DNA of 64,000 nucleotides from Lunularia cruciata. Taxonomy: Eukaryota; Streptophyta; Marchantiopsida; Lunulariales; Lunulariaceae. A program made the position numbers and the translations under genes. The notes below the pieces were generated by a model. That model was not told the origin of the DNA. It did no database searches and was given only the letters and a program-made list of their open reading frames with translations. Positions 21,067 through 31,090 of the stretch are shown here, piece by piece. Position 1 is the first letter of the stretch; every line of letters starts with the position of its first letter. The stretch spans positions 56,115,001-56,179,000 of the forward strand of contig OX419755.1 in the NCBI GenBank assembly GCA_948567375.1, read 5' to 3'.

Positions 21067-22080
21067 AATGATGGACTATCTTTGCACTGGTGTTGTGGGT
21101 GGCACAGTTGGGGCCAAGGAGAGAGACCATGTTCTTCAACAAGCCAGACGGTTCAGATTGGAGGGTAGACATCTTTTGCGTGTATGGGAGGATGGTAGAG
21201 TGGGAGTAGTACCACTTCCATCACAGAGACTATAGTTGGTCCGTCATGCTCATGAGGAGCTAGGACATTTTGGAGTAAAGCGTACGTATAGCTTACTCCA
21301 TAGTCATTATTGGTGGCGCGGTATGCAGATCAACATACAGCAATTTGTTGTCAGATGTGTGGTTTGTGACCGAGTTAGAGCATCATTCAATGCTCCTATG
21401 CCACAGTTACACCCATTACCTATCATGGGATGGATTACCATTGGAGTTTGGACTTTGCCGGACCTTTACCGCTGACTGTGAGACATCATCGGTATGTTTT
21501 GGTGATGGTGGAGCACTTCTCCAAGTGGATTGAGTTGGTGGCACTTCTTGACAAGTCTAGTGAAGGGACAGCTTACTTGTTCCTGGATCGAGTTCTTAGT
21601 CATTTTGGTGCACCAGCTGAGGTTTTGATTGATCAAGGTACAGAGTTTTTGGGGGAGTTTCAGGTCTTGTGTGACAAGGCTTTGATTGATCATTGTACTA
21701 CATCCCGAGATCACCCTGAGGAAGATGGCTTAGCAAAGAGAGTGGTTCAGACGGTGAAGAGAGGATTGCAAAAGTATGGTTTGCAAAGAAGCCACTTGGG
21801 AGATTGGGATCTCCAGTTACCTTGGTTGGCCATGGGCTATTGGTTCAGCCGGCAAGCCTCCTTAGCATCCTCCTCTCCATACTTTCTACTCTATGGATGA
21901 GATCTTGATTTACTTGCAGCCATTTGTCGAGATGCTACTGTAGTTTTGGACTTGGATGACCCCAATGTATGGATGAGCGCATGTTCTCAACAGGCAGAGA
22001 CCTTTCGGAGAGTGATGCCGATGGCCTTTGAAAACTTGGCAATTGCTCAACATAGAGATACTGTACGCTATGCTACCATT
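21067..22080 (+). pseudogene. Family B integrase (copy 1)
   Basis: The zinc module reads HAHEELGHFGVKRTYSLL with CVVCD. The catalytic core has HWSLDFAGPLPL (first Asp), VLIDQGTEFLGEF (second Asp) and HPEEDGLAKRVVQ (Glu), the D,D-35-E set. A CGA-to-TGA stop truncates the core at about 21898, where copy 2 has Arg. The region ends YATI followed by TGA, a stop shared with copy 2. Confidence 0.85.
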
Positions 22081-22539
22081 TGAGGAGGAGGTTATAGACC
22101 CTCGATCCATCAATTTCATCCAGGCGACTATGTATATCTATAGCAAACAGCACCAACAACACTTGATGTTTCTACAGGCCGCACTATCTTGAGAGTGTGC
22201 GAGGTTTTGCCATTTGGAGTCCTTGTGTTAGAAGGACGTGATGGTGTTGTTTGGAAGGATCATGTGCGCAATTGTGCGCCATGCCACCTTCCAAACATTG
22301 ATGGTACTATGGACCCAAGCTTGGCACTTGTACGTGCAGGCTTGAGGTGTATGTTATGTGGCTCTTCTGGTGGAGCTGCTACTATGTTAGTGTGTGATAG
22401 CTGTTCGAGAGGATGGCATATGGCATGTATGACTCCTCCCCTCACGGTGATTCCTCATGGACAGTGGTTATGTCCTAGATGTACTCGACCTATAGCTAGT
22501 TCATTCTTTATATGGTATAGATTGCAGATAGGCGACTAA
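22081..22539 (+). pseudogene. Integrase C-terminal domain fused to a PHD finger (copy 1)
   Basis: After the shared TGA the frame continues with a GDYVYL-type integrase tail and VCEVLPFGVLVLEGRDGVVW. Then comes a C4HC3 PHD finger: CMLC, CDSC, GWHMAC and WLCPRC (22350-22482). All eight zinc ligands are present, as is the Trp two residues before the final C-X2-C. PHD fingers typically read the histone H3 tail. In chromoviruses a chromodomain occupies this place and steers integration; the PHD finger may do the same job. About 17 residues follow, then a stop. Confidence 0.85.
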
Positions 22540-22644
22540 CGATGGAGCTCCATAGCACCCGGCCTCCTGATCTTTGCCCATTAGAGGGTATACCATATAC
22601 TTAGAGTAGATAGCTATCTGGAGTTAGAGGGACCTAACTGCCAG

Positions 22645-22657
22645 CTAGGGGGGCGAT
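22645..22657 (+). promoter_or_regulatory. Polypurine tract candidate of family B
   Basis: CTAGGGGGGCGAT lies directly before TGTGGCACTTTAG and is conserved in copy 2. It precedes the extra 105-bp segment, not the TGTCACGCC start of the LTR, so the true LTR start is ambiguous. Confidence 0.5.
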
Positions 22658-22762
22658 TGTGGCACTTTAGATTCTATGTATGACTTATGTGTGAGTTGTG
22701 TTTCTATAGTGTATGATGTTGACAGCGATGTATGTTGTGTAGCAATGTATATACGCACGACA
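22658..22762 (+). repeat. Extra copy of the last 105 bp of the family B LTR
   Basis: TGTGGCACTTTAGATTCTATG to CGCACGACA matches the final 105 bp of the LTR at 23215-23319 almost perfectly. The same extra copy is present in copy 2 (59637-59741). Confidence 0.85.
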
Positions 22763-22764
22763 AT

Positions 22765-23319
22765 TGTCACGCCATTTGTAGTGCCACGTCTAGATGCTCG
22801 GACACTAGAGTTCCAGTGATAGTAGTTAGAGTTATTTCAGCAGTATCTCAAAGACTACTTTCCGATGGTCAGATTTGGTGTTCGGGGTACTGACTTCACA
22901 GTGGGGCCCACCGTCACTTTGCACTGTTTGCACCGTCGAGTGTGCCATCAGCGGGACCATTAGGGTTTTAGTGCTAGCTCGAGTCTAGGGGGTATAGTTT
23001 CAAAGTGAGCTCCAGAGAGCTCACTTCTTTGATGTTGAGCCTTTGAGTTCCTGGCTATGGTGGACAGAGGCCGGCAAGCGTCACTTGGATTCTCTATGCT
23101 TGAGTGGGTGTGGCTTGATTGTAATCAGTGCCTAGTTGTTGGCAGTTTATAGAGTGACAGATCAAGTACTGATCTGAGTTGAGTTGAGTTGAGAGTGGTA
23201 AGCAATCTGATTATTATGGCACTTTAGAGTCTATGTATGACTTATGTGTGAGTTGTGTTTCTATAGTGTATGATGTTGACAGCGATGTATGTTGTGTAGC
23301 GATGTATATACGCATAACA
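22765..23319 (+). repeat. Family B 3' LTR (555 bp)
   Basis: It runs from TGTCACGCC to CGCATAACA, giving TG...CA ends. The copy 2 LTR has the same length. The ~450-bp core matches 13101-13549. Confidence 0.8.
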
Positions 23320-23339
23320 CTAAAGAGAGAAACACAAAG

Positions 23340-23541
23340 TACTATAGCGCACCATGAACTAAGAAGGCAATGAACCCCAACTCCATCATACTCTTGCAAG
23401 GCTAACACTCCAAGACTCAAACCATTGCTCACTATAAAACTCAATGAGAGAGAGAGATAGATGCAAATGAAAGGATGATGAGTACCTCCTCACCCCTAGT
23501 TTACATACTTGTGAAATAGTTATGCACCAAAGTTACTAAGT
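23340..23541 (-). repeat. Family A LTR remnant
   Basis: It matches 164-360, including GCGCACCATG, the TACCTCCTCA block and ACTTGTGAAATAGTTA. Confidence 0.75.
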
Positions 23542-23959
23542 TAAGCACAAAGTCCACAATCTCCTTGTACTCTATTGGAACCTCTTGAGTGATTGAGATT
23601 TTCATGAGCTCCTCATTCAAGAAGGAATCATCCATTGGTCCAACTCCATCATGATCATAGGCTCTAGATAAGAAATCAGCATTTGCATGTTTCTTCCATG
23701 GCCTATCTTCAATGGTGTAGTTATACTCAAACAAGAGTATCGTCTACCCTTTCCTTTCCACATTAGGTTTGTTGAAGATTCACTTCAAAACCTTATGATC
23801 CATGACAATGGTAGCTTTCCCTCCAATCAAGTAGTGTCTAAACTTCTTGAGACCAAATATTACTACCAATCTTTCTCTCATTGTGACCGAGTAATTCTTT
23901 TCTATTGAAACCATGTGTCTACTAGCATAAGCTATTGGATGATCATGCCCATCTTGGTC

Positions 23960-24651
23960 TGTAATACCCATTTGTGCATGTGTGTGGTATTGTGATATTT
24001 AGCTTGGTATTACAAGTACTTAAGAGATATTATTTATATAGAGATAAAGGATGGTTCTATATTAGTCATGGTTAGCTAAAGTTAGTCATAGCTAAGATAA
24101 AGAGGACTTTACTTTAGAGGAAGTAGAAAAGATGAGCACCATTATTTTGGATTTTAGTGTGTTGACTTGGTATTATTCCTAGGTGTTTGGCTTTGAAGAA
24201 AGAGTTGAGAACTCTTGGGCCCGCAAGCCTTTTTGTTTTGGATTCTTCTTTAGTCCAAGGATAGCCCATGTGAAGGAATCCTTGACTTAGTGGTTGGGTC
24301 AAGATAAGACCACATGCTTAGGGGAATATGCCCATGTGAATGGATATTCCTTTCTACTTTTTGACTTTACTTGACTTTTAGACTAGTAACTTGAGTTACT
24401 ATGGTAATTAGTAACTTTGGTACGTAACTATTTCACAAGTATATAAACAAGGGGTGAGGAGGTACTCATCATCCTTTCATTTGCAACTATCTCTCTCTCA
24501 TTGAGTTCTCTAGTGAGCAATGTCTTGAGTCTTGGAGTGTTAGCCTTGGAGGAGTATGATGGAGTTGGGGTTCCTTGCCTTCTTAGTCCATGGTGCGCTA
24601 CCATAATAGCCATCAGAGGTTCATCCTGAGTGAGAGACAGGCCGGCTCACA
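23960..24651 (+). repeat. Family A solo LTR (692 bp) in RNase H of copy 2
   Basis: It runs from TGTAATACCC to GGCTCACA with the flanks ...CTTGGTC and GGTCCAATT..., giving GGTC on both sides as a likely short target duplication. The intact target reads ATTTTGGTCTAATTGAC in copy 1 (near 2461). The LTR is in the opposite orientation to its host element. Confidence 0.85.
24361..24448 (+). promoter_or_regulatory. Family A LTR promoter region
   Basis: Two TTGAC W-box cores (24361, 24371) are followed by the perfect dyad AGTAACTTGAGTTACT (24385-24400), then further AGTAACT and GTAACTA copies, then a TATA box GTATATAAAC (24439-24448). The same arrangement is present at 63781-63870 and, on the minus strand, near 319-410. 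W-boxes bind WRKY factors; a role here is inference. Confidence 0.55.
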
Positions 24652-25329
24652 GGTCCAATTGACTAAAAGTGCATCCTATAGCTACATTGGAAGCATCAAT
24701 GTAGAGGATGAAAGGCTTACTCCAATCAGGTTTAGCAAGAATTGGAGCCACTACAAGGGATTACTTGAGCTCCTCAAAAGCTTTGAGAGCCTCCTTGTCT
24801 CCCAAAATTACCATGTATTCTACACCCTTCTTCTCAAGATCAACTACTATTCCATCCTTGGAGATGATGTGCCCCAAAAGTAGACATTCTTCACAACCAA
24901 AAATGCACTTCTTTGGGTTGAGTGATGCATTTTTTTCATCCAAGCTTTGCAAGACCTTGATTAGGTGCTCAAAGTGCTCTCCCTTGCTCTCAAAGACACA
25001 AAATTCATCAATGAAGTCTCTCACAATTTTCTAATATAAGGTTCAAACACTTTGTTCATGAACCATTAGAATGTGGCTAGAGAATTGCAAAGCCCAAAAG
25101 GCATGACCTTGAAAGCATAAGTCTCCCAAGGTGTGGTGAATGTGGTGAGTTGTTGATGCTCTGGTGCAATCTTGATTTGGTTATACCCACTATAACCATC
25201 TCCAAAATTGTACCTCTCATGACCTACAACCTCCTCCAAGATCTCATCAATGAATGGCGAAGGGTAATATTCCTTCTTAGTAATAGCATTGAGTTTCTTG
25301 TAGTCTACACATACTCAAAGCTTGCTATT

Positions 25330-26740
25330 TTCTTCAAAATCACAATTGGAAACACCCATTTTCAATTCTCCACCTCAAAGATAAATCTGGTTTCCTTGAG
25401 CTTATCAATCTTCTCCTTCACAACCAAAGCTATTGGTGGGATCATGAGACATTGATTTTGGTAAATTGGTCTTGCATGTGACTCCACTTCTATCTTGTAC
25501 TCCTCCAAGATGATTTCCTTTAAATCCTTGTAATTGAAAGTGAACACATAGATGAACTTGTGGAAAATCTCCTCAAATCTCACTTTCTACTCCTTGGTAA
25601 TATTTGGAACAACTTTAGGGTATATAACCTCCTTTCTATCTCCTCAAGTGTCAATGGTGATTTATTTGGGTCCTTTAAAACCTTTGGCTTAGGTGCAAAA
25701 TCCATAGCACACAAGGGATACACATTTGAATCAGATTCAAATTCATCTTCCTCCATGCTTGTGTCCACACCTGAAGCTCCTTCTTTTGAATCTGATTCCC
25801 AATAATATGAAGTTGGTGTATTTGAATGTGAAGTGTTTGTGGTGTTAGTGATATGAAATGTAACTCTATGGTCTGATGGCCCAATCCTCAAGTACTCTTT
25901 GTGCCATCAATCAGTTGTGCATGGTGCTCTCAAACATGGCCTCCTAAAAAGCAAATCATAACTTGAGTCCTCCAAGACTTGGAAATTCATGAGATTTTGA
26001 ACTCCTATAACTGAAACTACCACCTTATATATCACCCTTATTGGTCAAACTTGTTGCTTGTTTTCCATGCTCACCATGAATGTTGAAGGTCTAGAGGGTA
26101 TCATACCCAACTTCTTCATCAACCTCTCTACTATGGCATTCATTATAGATCCTCCATCAACAAGTGCATCCTTGATGTCATGATCATTCACTTTCACATC
26201 AATCTTAGAGTCATATTCACAAGCCTCCCATGGTGCTAGTTTGGCATCCACTAACCCTATTGATATTGGAGCTTTTGCTTTCTTCTTCCTCTTGATTCTT
26301 GTAAAACTCAAGCCACCTCTAAACTCCTTTCTCAAGGTAAGATTCAAAGTGATCAATTGGCCCAATGTGATGTTAGCTTTGTGACTACCAACATCCTCCA
26401 ACACATTGTAGTTCCATTGTTGCTTTGAGATCAAGAAGTCCTCCATCCTCAACTTCTTCCTTGGAGTCTTTGTTATGGATGGTGTTGAAGTGCTAGTGCA
26501 GGTGCTCCTAGTAGTCATAGGAGTATCCTTGCTAGGAGTAAATTCTTGAAAAGAGTGTACATCCTTTGCAAAATGAGCTCTCTTCTTCTCTTGTGCCAAA
26601 AGCTCCAAATTAAGACCTTTGGAGTTTTAGCACTCTCCCTTTTGATACTTGCTCTCAACCACATCTATGGATGCTATCCCTTTACTTTTGTTTAGATCAA
26701 GAGCCATTTGGGTTCACTACCTCCCTCTTTCCCTCTATTG
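25330..26740 (-). pseudogene. Family A copy 2 linker, protease and gag tail
   Basis: The linker (25362-25891) matches copy 1, including CAMDFAPKPKVL and LTLEEIERR. The protease region at 26045-26608 is continuous here with the gag tail and reads DALVDGGSIMNAIVERLMKK, showing that the stop seen in copy 1 is not ancestral. Confidence 0.7.
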
Positions 26741-26787
26741 GTTCCTTCATAACCTCATAACCCTTTCCTCCCAAGTAAGTGGAATTT

Positions 26788-27529
26788 TGTAATACTCCGA
26801 GGACAAGAGAAGAGGGAAAACACAGATTGCACACTCAAACATTCAATGCCCCAAGGGAGCACCTTCTCTTTATTATATAGACAAAGAGGATCTCCTCCAA
26901 GGAAGCTCCACCATAGGATTAGGGACATAGATAGGTGACATGTCAGCAAGCTCCACCCTTGGATTACTGACTTGGATGGGTGACCTGTCTGGTCTAGGTC
27001 CTATCTGGTTGGTCAAATGAGCTTTGACCAGAGGGAATCTTTTAGGGAATCTTCCTGTAGGAATCTCAGAATCACATGAGTAAGGTACCGTTGGAAAGCT
27101 CTCGACGAGACAAACCAGGGGGGGAGGGAAGGCCAGCCTATCCTCCACTGGGGGGGGGGAATCTGCACATTTTCGAGGCCTAATTCATCCGTTTAGGCCT
27201 CTGAAATTGCCTTCAAAGATTTCAGGCATTTTTTGATTCCTACTCTATTAGTAGAAGTCCCCTTTTGGTGATACCTCTTTCTGATCTGTTTAGTCCATCA
27301 TGTGTAACATCCTTCCAGATGTTACCACACCAATTCTCACCTTTAAATCATATGTCTAGCTATTGGTTCTAAGGTTCTCAAGTTTATTTTGGTTTCTGCC
27401 CTATTAGTAGAAGTACTCTTTTGGTGATACTTCTATCTGATCTATTTTGACCATCATGTATAACATCATTCTAGATGTTACCAAACCAAATTTCACATCT
27501 AGATCATATGGCTAACCCTTGGTATTACA
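26788..27529 (-). repeat. Family C solo LTR (742 bp) with 5-bp target duplication
   Basis: It is flanked by AATTT at 26783-26787 and 27530-27534, in the middle of family A copy 2 gag. The minus strand runs TGTAATACCAAGG to CTCGGAGTATTACA. A TATA box (CTATATAATA) lies near 26870-26880 (minus). It contains two diverged ~155-bp internal repeats and a 10-G tract (27150-27159). Confidence 0.9.
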
Positions 27530-27534
27530 AATTT

Positions 27535-27788
27535 TGGCAATTCCTTTAAATGTAGCCTCTTCCTCTACAACCAAAACATATTTTATCATTGAAATTGTTG
27601 GTTGGTTAGCATCCTCTATATGAGTAGCTTCCATAACTCCTAGGCCCTCTTCCCACATTCTGATTCACCTCTCTTCTCCCATAGTTGCACTACATTGATC
27701 TTGAGATATGCAAGTTGTTCTATGATGGTTTGAAGTGGATCTTTTAGTAAAGGTGCAAGAACCAGAGCAAATACTACTTGTGGTGCTA
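27535..27788 (-). pseudogene. Family A copy 2 gag remnant
   Basis: It matches 4760-4995 of copy 1 (zinc-knuckle region and upstream), then stops at GGTGCT where unrelated sequence begins. Confidence 0.65.
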
Positions 27789-30065
27789 TGACAACTCGGA
27801 AAATATCACTTTTGCTAGAATTTGTAAGTAAAAGTTTGTTCTCACAAAGATACAAGTCAAAAAGGGTCAAATACAAATTAAACAATCACAATGTAGTTCT
27901 TCTCGAGTTCATCTTTAATCTCTCAGGTAGAAACCACACCTAAAAGAGACTAACAAGCACTTACTTGCAATCTTGTCACAAATTAACACTCCATAATCAC
28001 AATACCATCAAATCTTTCCAAACTAACTTTGATTGTGATGATTCAGATTCTTCCAAAGTAGGCTACTTCACTACAAAACAACTTCACCTTAGAATTTTGT
28101 TCCACTCCTCCACTTAAGCACAACTTCCTCTATCAAAATTTCTTTGCATCAACCCCGTACTATGCTCACCAATGCATTATACTACCAACACTATAGCTCC
28201 TCACAAATCCGTTAAGGTATTGCTTTGGTTGCTATCCACTAAGGATCAAACACACAGAATGAAATCAGAACTATGGAATCCAACATCCAACAATCTCACT
28301 GATTTGCACTTTGAAATTCTCCAAACACTCACAAACATATATACAAGATTAATACTCAAAATTAAGTTGAAATGACAAGCGTTGAGTTACAATACTTTGC
28401 TTTATCAACTTCAAAAATATAAATACTAAACAACAACACACTACAAATGCCTCCTTTAAATAGGTAGAGCACTTTGATAGTTAAGTAACAAAAATACCAT
28501 TCTACAATAACTTTACCAACATGTAGACCCAAAATGACAAACCACCTTTTCATATCTGCCTCTTTAGATCTCAAATCTATTTATAATCCAATCCGATGTC
28601 AACCTTGACTTTGGCTTCCAAACTTGATGTTCCTCCTATCACTTCTCCTTCTTCGGGTCTCTTTAATACTACTCCTACATCTTCTATTTCTACTGTCTCT
28701 TCACTTTGAACTACAATTGCAAACATGGGTTATCTATCTACTTCTTTATCCTACGACCCACTCTAATGTCTCAAGTAACTCACCCAAAGATACTTGCACT
28801 TCTACTTCTTGTACTTTGGACTTCCAATTTGTTTTGATACATTGTCAACTCATCCTCAAATTCAGCCTTTACTGCCTCCTTCTCGTGCACATATTGGACT
28901 AATTGACCTTCAACTCCTCAAAGCAACCCCCGCAATTGTTGCTCCTCTTGAGTACATTCTATCAGTTCTTATTGCCAGGCTTGGTCCTTCTCTACCGCGC
29001 TCATGTCCAATTTGGCAATAAGAGAACCAACCACCATTTTGTCACAATTGCACTTTGTTTGCCATACCAAGTGGTCTTTATTGGATGGCATCAATCTCTA
29101 TTAGTGTCAGCTCTTCAACTTGTGTTTGGTGTGTTTGCAAGTTTTATGAAGGTCTTGGTCAAGACCAAGTTATGGCAACCAAGGAATCAAAGTGCTCAAC
29201 CAACTGCATGGTTTCTTCCAAGTGTTTAGGCACCCATATGGTTACTTTGAATTTAGTATAAGATTTCAAGCCCCTCAAAAATTGATCTAGAGCTTCACCT
29301 TTTAGTATCTTTGGAATTTTCATCATAAAAACTGAATGATATAAGTCCTCATAGAACCAATTTGTTTCAATTTTGCCAATTTATCTTGTGCAACTCATCC
29401 AACATTCATTGCTTGAAATCTCCTAATTATTTCTCTCTTGAATTCTTCCCATGTCAAGATTGGAGCAACAACCTATCATTGAGCTTGCTCCACTCGGAAT
29501 TTCCACCATAGTTTGGCCACTCCATCTTATTGGCTTGAAGCCAAGAAAATTTGACTTTGTTCATCTTGAAGACTTGTAGCTTCAAAATAACATTCACTAT
29601 CAAACACAAAATTCTCTACTATACCCAATAGATTCTTGCTTTCAAATAGCTTTGGCTTCTAAAATCAAATTGCTCTTCTTCTTCTTCTTCTTCTTCTTCT
29701 TCTTGAAGCACTACTCTCTCTAAGTGCTCTTGTCATTTGTGATGTCTCTCTTGCTTCAAACAATCAAGTAAGGTGCTCAATTTGTTGTTGTGTAGTAATG
29801 ATAACTTTGGACATTACCTCCATGACTACTACTTACTTTCAATTATCTAAGTTAACACATAGATGCAACACATTCACCATTCCTCATAAGTTATCATTGG
29901 AAGGATCAAGGGTTCATTAGACAAGGTCATCATGTTCAAAAAAAATTACCTAAAGCATGAAATGACGAACTATATGTAATGATGCTTTGTTAGTACATGA
30001 ATGTAGAAATCCCAATGGTTTTGAAGAAATAGATTTGGTGGTCCACAAATTTTATTCATCCCATT
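27789..30065 (-). mobile_element. Degraded Ty3 gag region of another family
   Basis: On the minus strand between about 29.35 and 29.65 kb the capsid segments WEEFKREIIRRFQAMN and QDKLAKLKQIGSMRTYIIQF are readable across stops, with a preceding DGVAKLWWKF. Nearer 28.6-29.0 kb are Glu-rich remnants. From 27.8 to 28.6 kb I recognise nothing. Confidence 0.55.
29674..29704. repeat. (CTT)n microsatellite
   Basis: About ten CTT units within the degraded gag region; on the minus strand they would encode a Glu/Lys-type run. Confidence 0.9.
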
Positions 30066-30080
30066 CTTGCTTTGGTACCA
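30066..30080 (-). promoter_or_regulatory. Primer-binding site candidate
   Basis: The minus strand reads TGGTACCAAAGCAAG, similar to initiator-tRNA-Met binding sites (TGGTATCAGAGC) of plant Ty3 elements, and lies between the LTR-like block at 30081 and the gag remnants. Confidence 0.4.
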
Positions 30081-31045
30081 ATATAAAAGACCAAGGAGAG
30101 AAATAGTAGAATGGAAGATCAAAATAGAAATCACAATGGAAATGCTTACGTGAGAGAAACTTCAAATGCTTAACATAAGATTAGGCTTTGGTTATTATAG
30201 TGGAGTAATAAAAGGCTCTTGAGAAACTTCCTTCTCAAAGCCACCTTCTTGGGGTTCAAGCTAAACTACCAAAGAACCTTCCAAGAAAGCTTCCTTCTAG
30301 AAGTTGCCTACTTTGCTTACAAGCTAAGCTAGCCATTAAGTTATCCAATACTTGGAAGGTGCCTATAAATTTCTCACCAAGAAACTTCCTAGGTGCTTCT
30401 AGAACATTCTACAAAGAAGCTTCCTAGATGCTTCTAGAACATTCTTAGAATTCCTAGCTATGTTTGGTTTATTTTACTAACTTGTTAGTCTCTACTAACT
30501 TGTTTGCTAACTCCATATTATTACAGTAAGGATTCTCAAGTCAATGAGCTTTCATATGATTATTGGCTATACATGCATCCCTTTGGAAGCTTCTAAGCAT
30601 AGTCCCTAAGAATCTAGTACCTTATGATAATTAAAGATTAAAGTATATTCCAAGGTCAAGTCAAATCTACCTAACTTGAGCAACTTCTTCTACTTAAGAT
30701 CACCTTGCTTGGTCAAGCCAATAGGATTTTCATAACTCTTATATACCAAGTCAATTTGACCATAGAAAGTCCAAGATAGAGGTCTTATTTATTATAATCT
30801 AATATAAAATCACCCATAAGGTCTAACTCTAACATAGAATTCTCTTAAAAAGTCTCATTCTAACATAATCTAATTCACAAAGAGTCCATTGAGTATCCAA
30901 TAATATATATTCTATATTTCTCCTTACTTAGCCATACTAACTTAGTTAAAGATAACTTTAACTTAGTTATTACTAAAATTAACTAGTTGGAACTAGCTCA
31001 AAACCAACCAATACTACCATTAAAAAAATCTACATCTAGGTATTT
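30081..31045 (-). repeat. LTR-like block of the gag-relic element (family E)
   Basis: It lies between a primer-binding-site candidate and, on its other side (31056-31090), a TTTGAGGACAAAATG block like that at the 3' end of the family A interior. Parts (GAAACTTCCTAGGTGCTTCTAG and neighbours) recur inverted at 57.45-57.57 kb. Exact ends are not resolved. Confidence 0.4.
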
Positions 31046-31090
31046 CATTTAGCTTGGATTAAGTTTCATTTTGTCCTCAAAGTGAAGTTT

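Larger units (their letters stand above)
13101..23319 (+). mobile_element. Ty3-type LTR retrotransposon family B copy 1, with DNA methyltransferase and PHD finger
   Basis: The order on the plus strand is 5' LTR, leader with a tRNA-like stretch, gag with two zinc knuckles, protease, C5 DNA methyltransferase, linker, RT, RNase H, integrase, PHD finger, polypurine tract and 3' LTR. Order and domains place it in Ty3. All coding parts carry stops or frameshifts. It lies in repeat D; no clean target duplication is seen (flanks TTTAA and CTAAA). The second copy at 59080-63395 confirms the arrangement from the methyltransferase end onward. Confidence 0.85.
23545..25310 (-). pseudogene. Family A copy 2 RNase H and reverse transcriptase remnants
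   Basis: RNase H pieces read YNYTIEDRPWKKHANADFLS and YASRHMVSIEKNYSV. They are followed, after the inserted LTR, by RT pieces with the catalytic region reading MRDFIDEFCVFES, where the second catalytic Asp has become Glu, and LNPKKCIFGCEECLLLGHI. Numerous stops and internal deletions are present. Confidence 0.75.
23340..27788 (-). mobile_element. Family A copy 2, degraded and twice interrupted
   Basis: An LTR remnant (23340-23541) is fused directly to the RNase H region, so the integrase has been deleted. RT, protease and gag follow in order on the minus strand. A family A solo LTR (23960-24651) and a family C solo LTR (26788-27529) were inserted later. It ends at about 27788 in the middle of gag. 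Confidence 0.8.

Noticed and set aside
28624-29261. Several plus-strand ORFs of 68-108 codons
   Set aside because: They are antisense shadows of a degraded Ty3 gag region on the minus strand.
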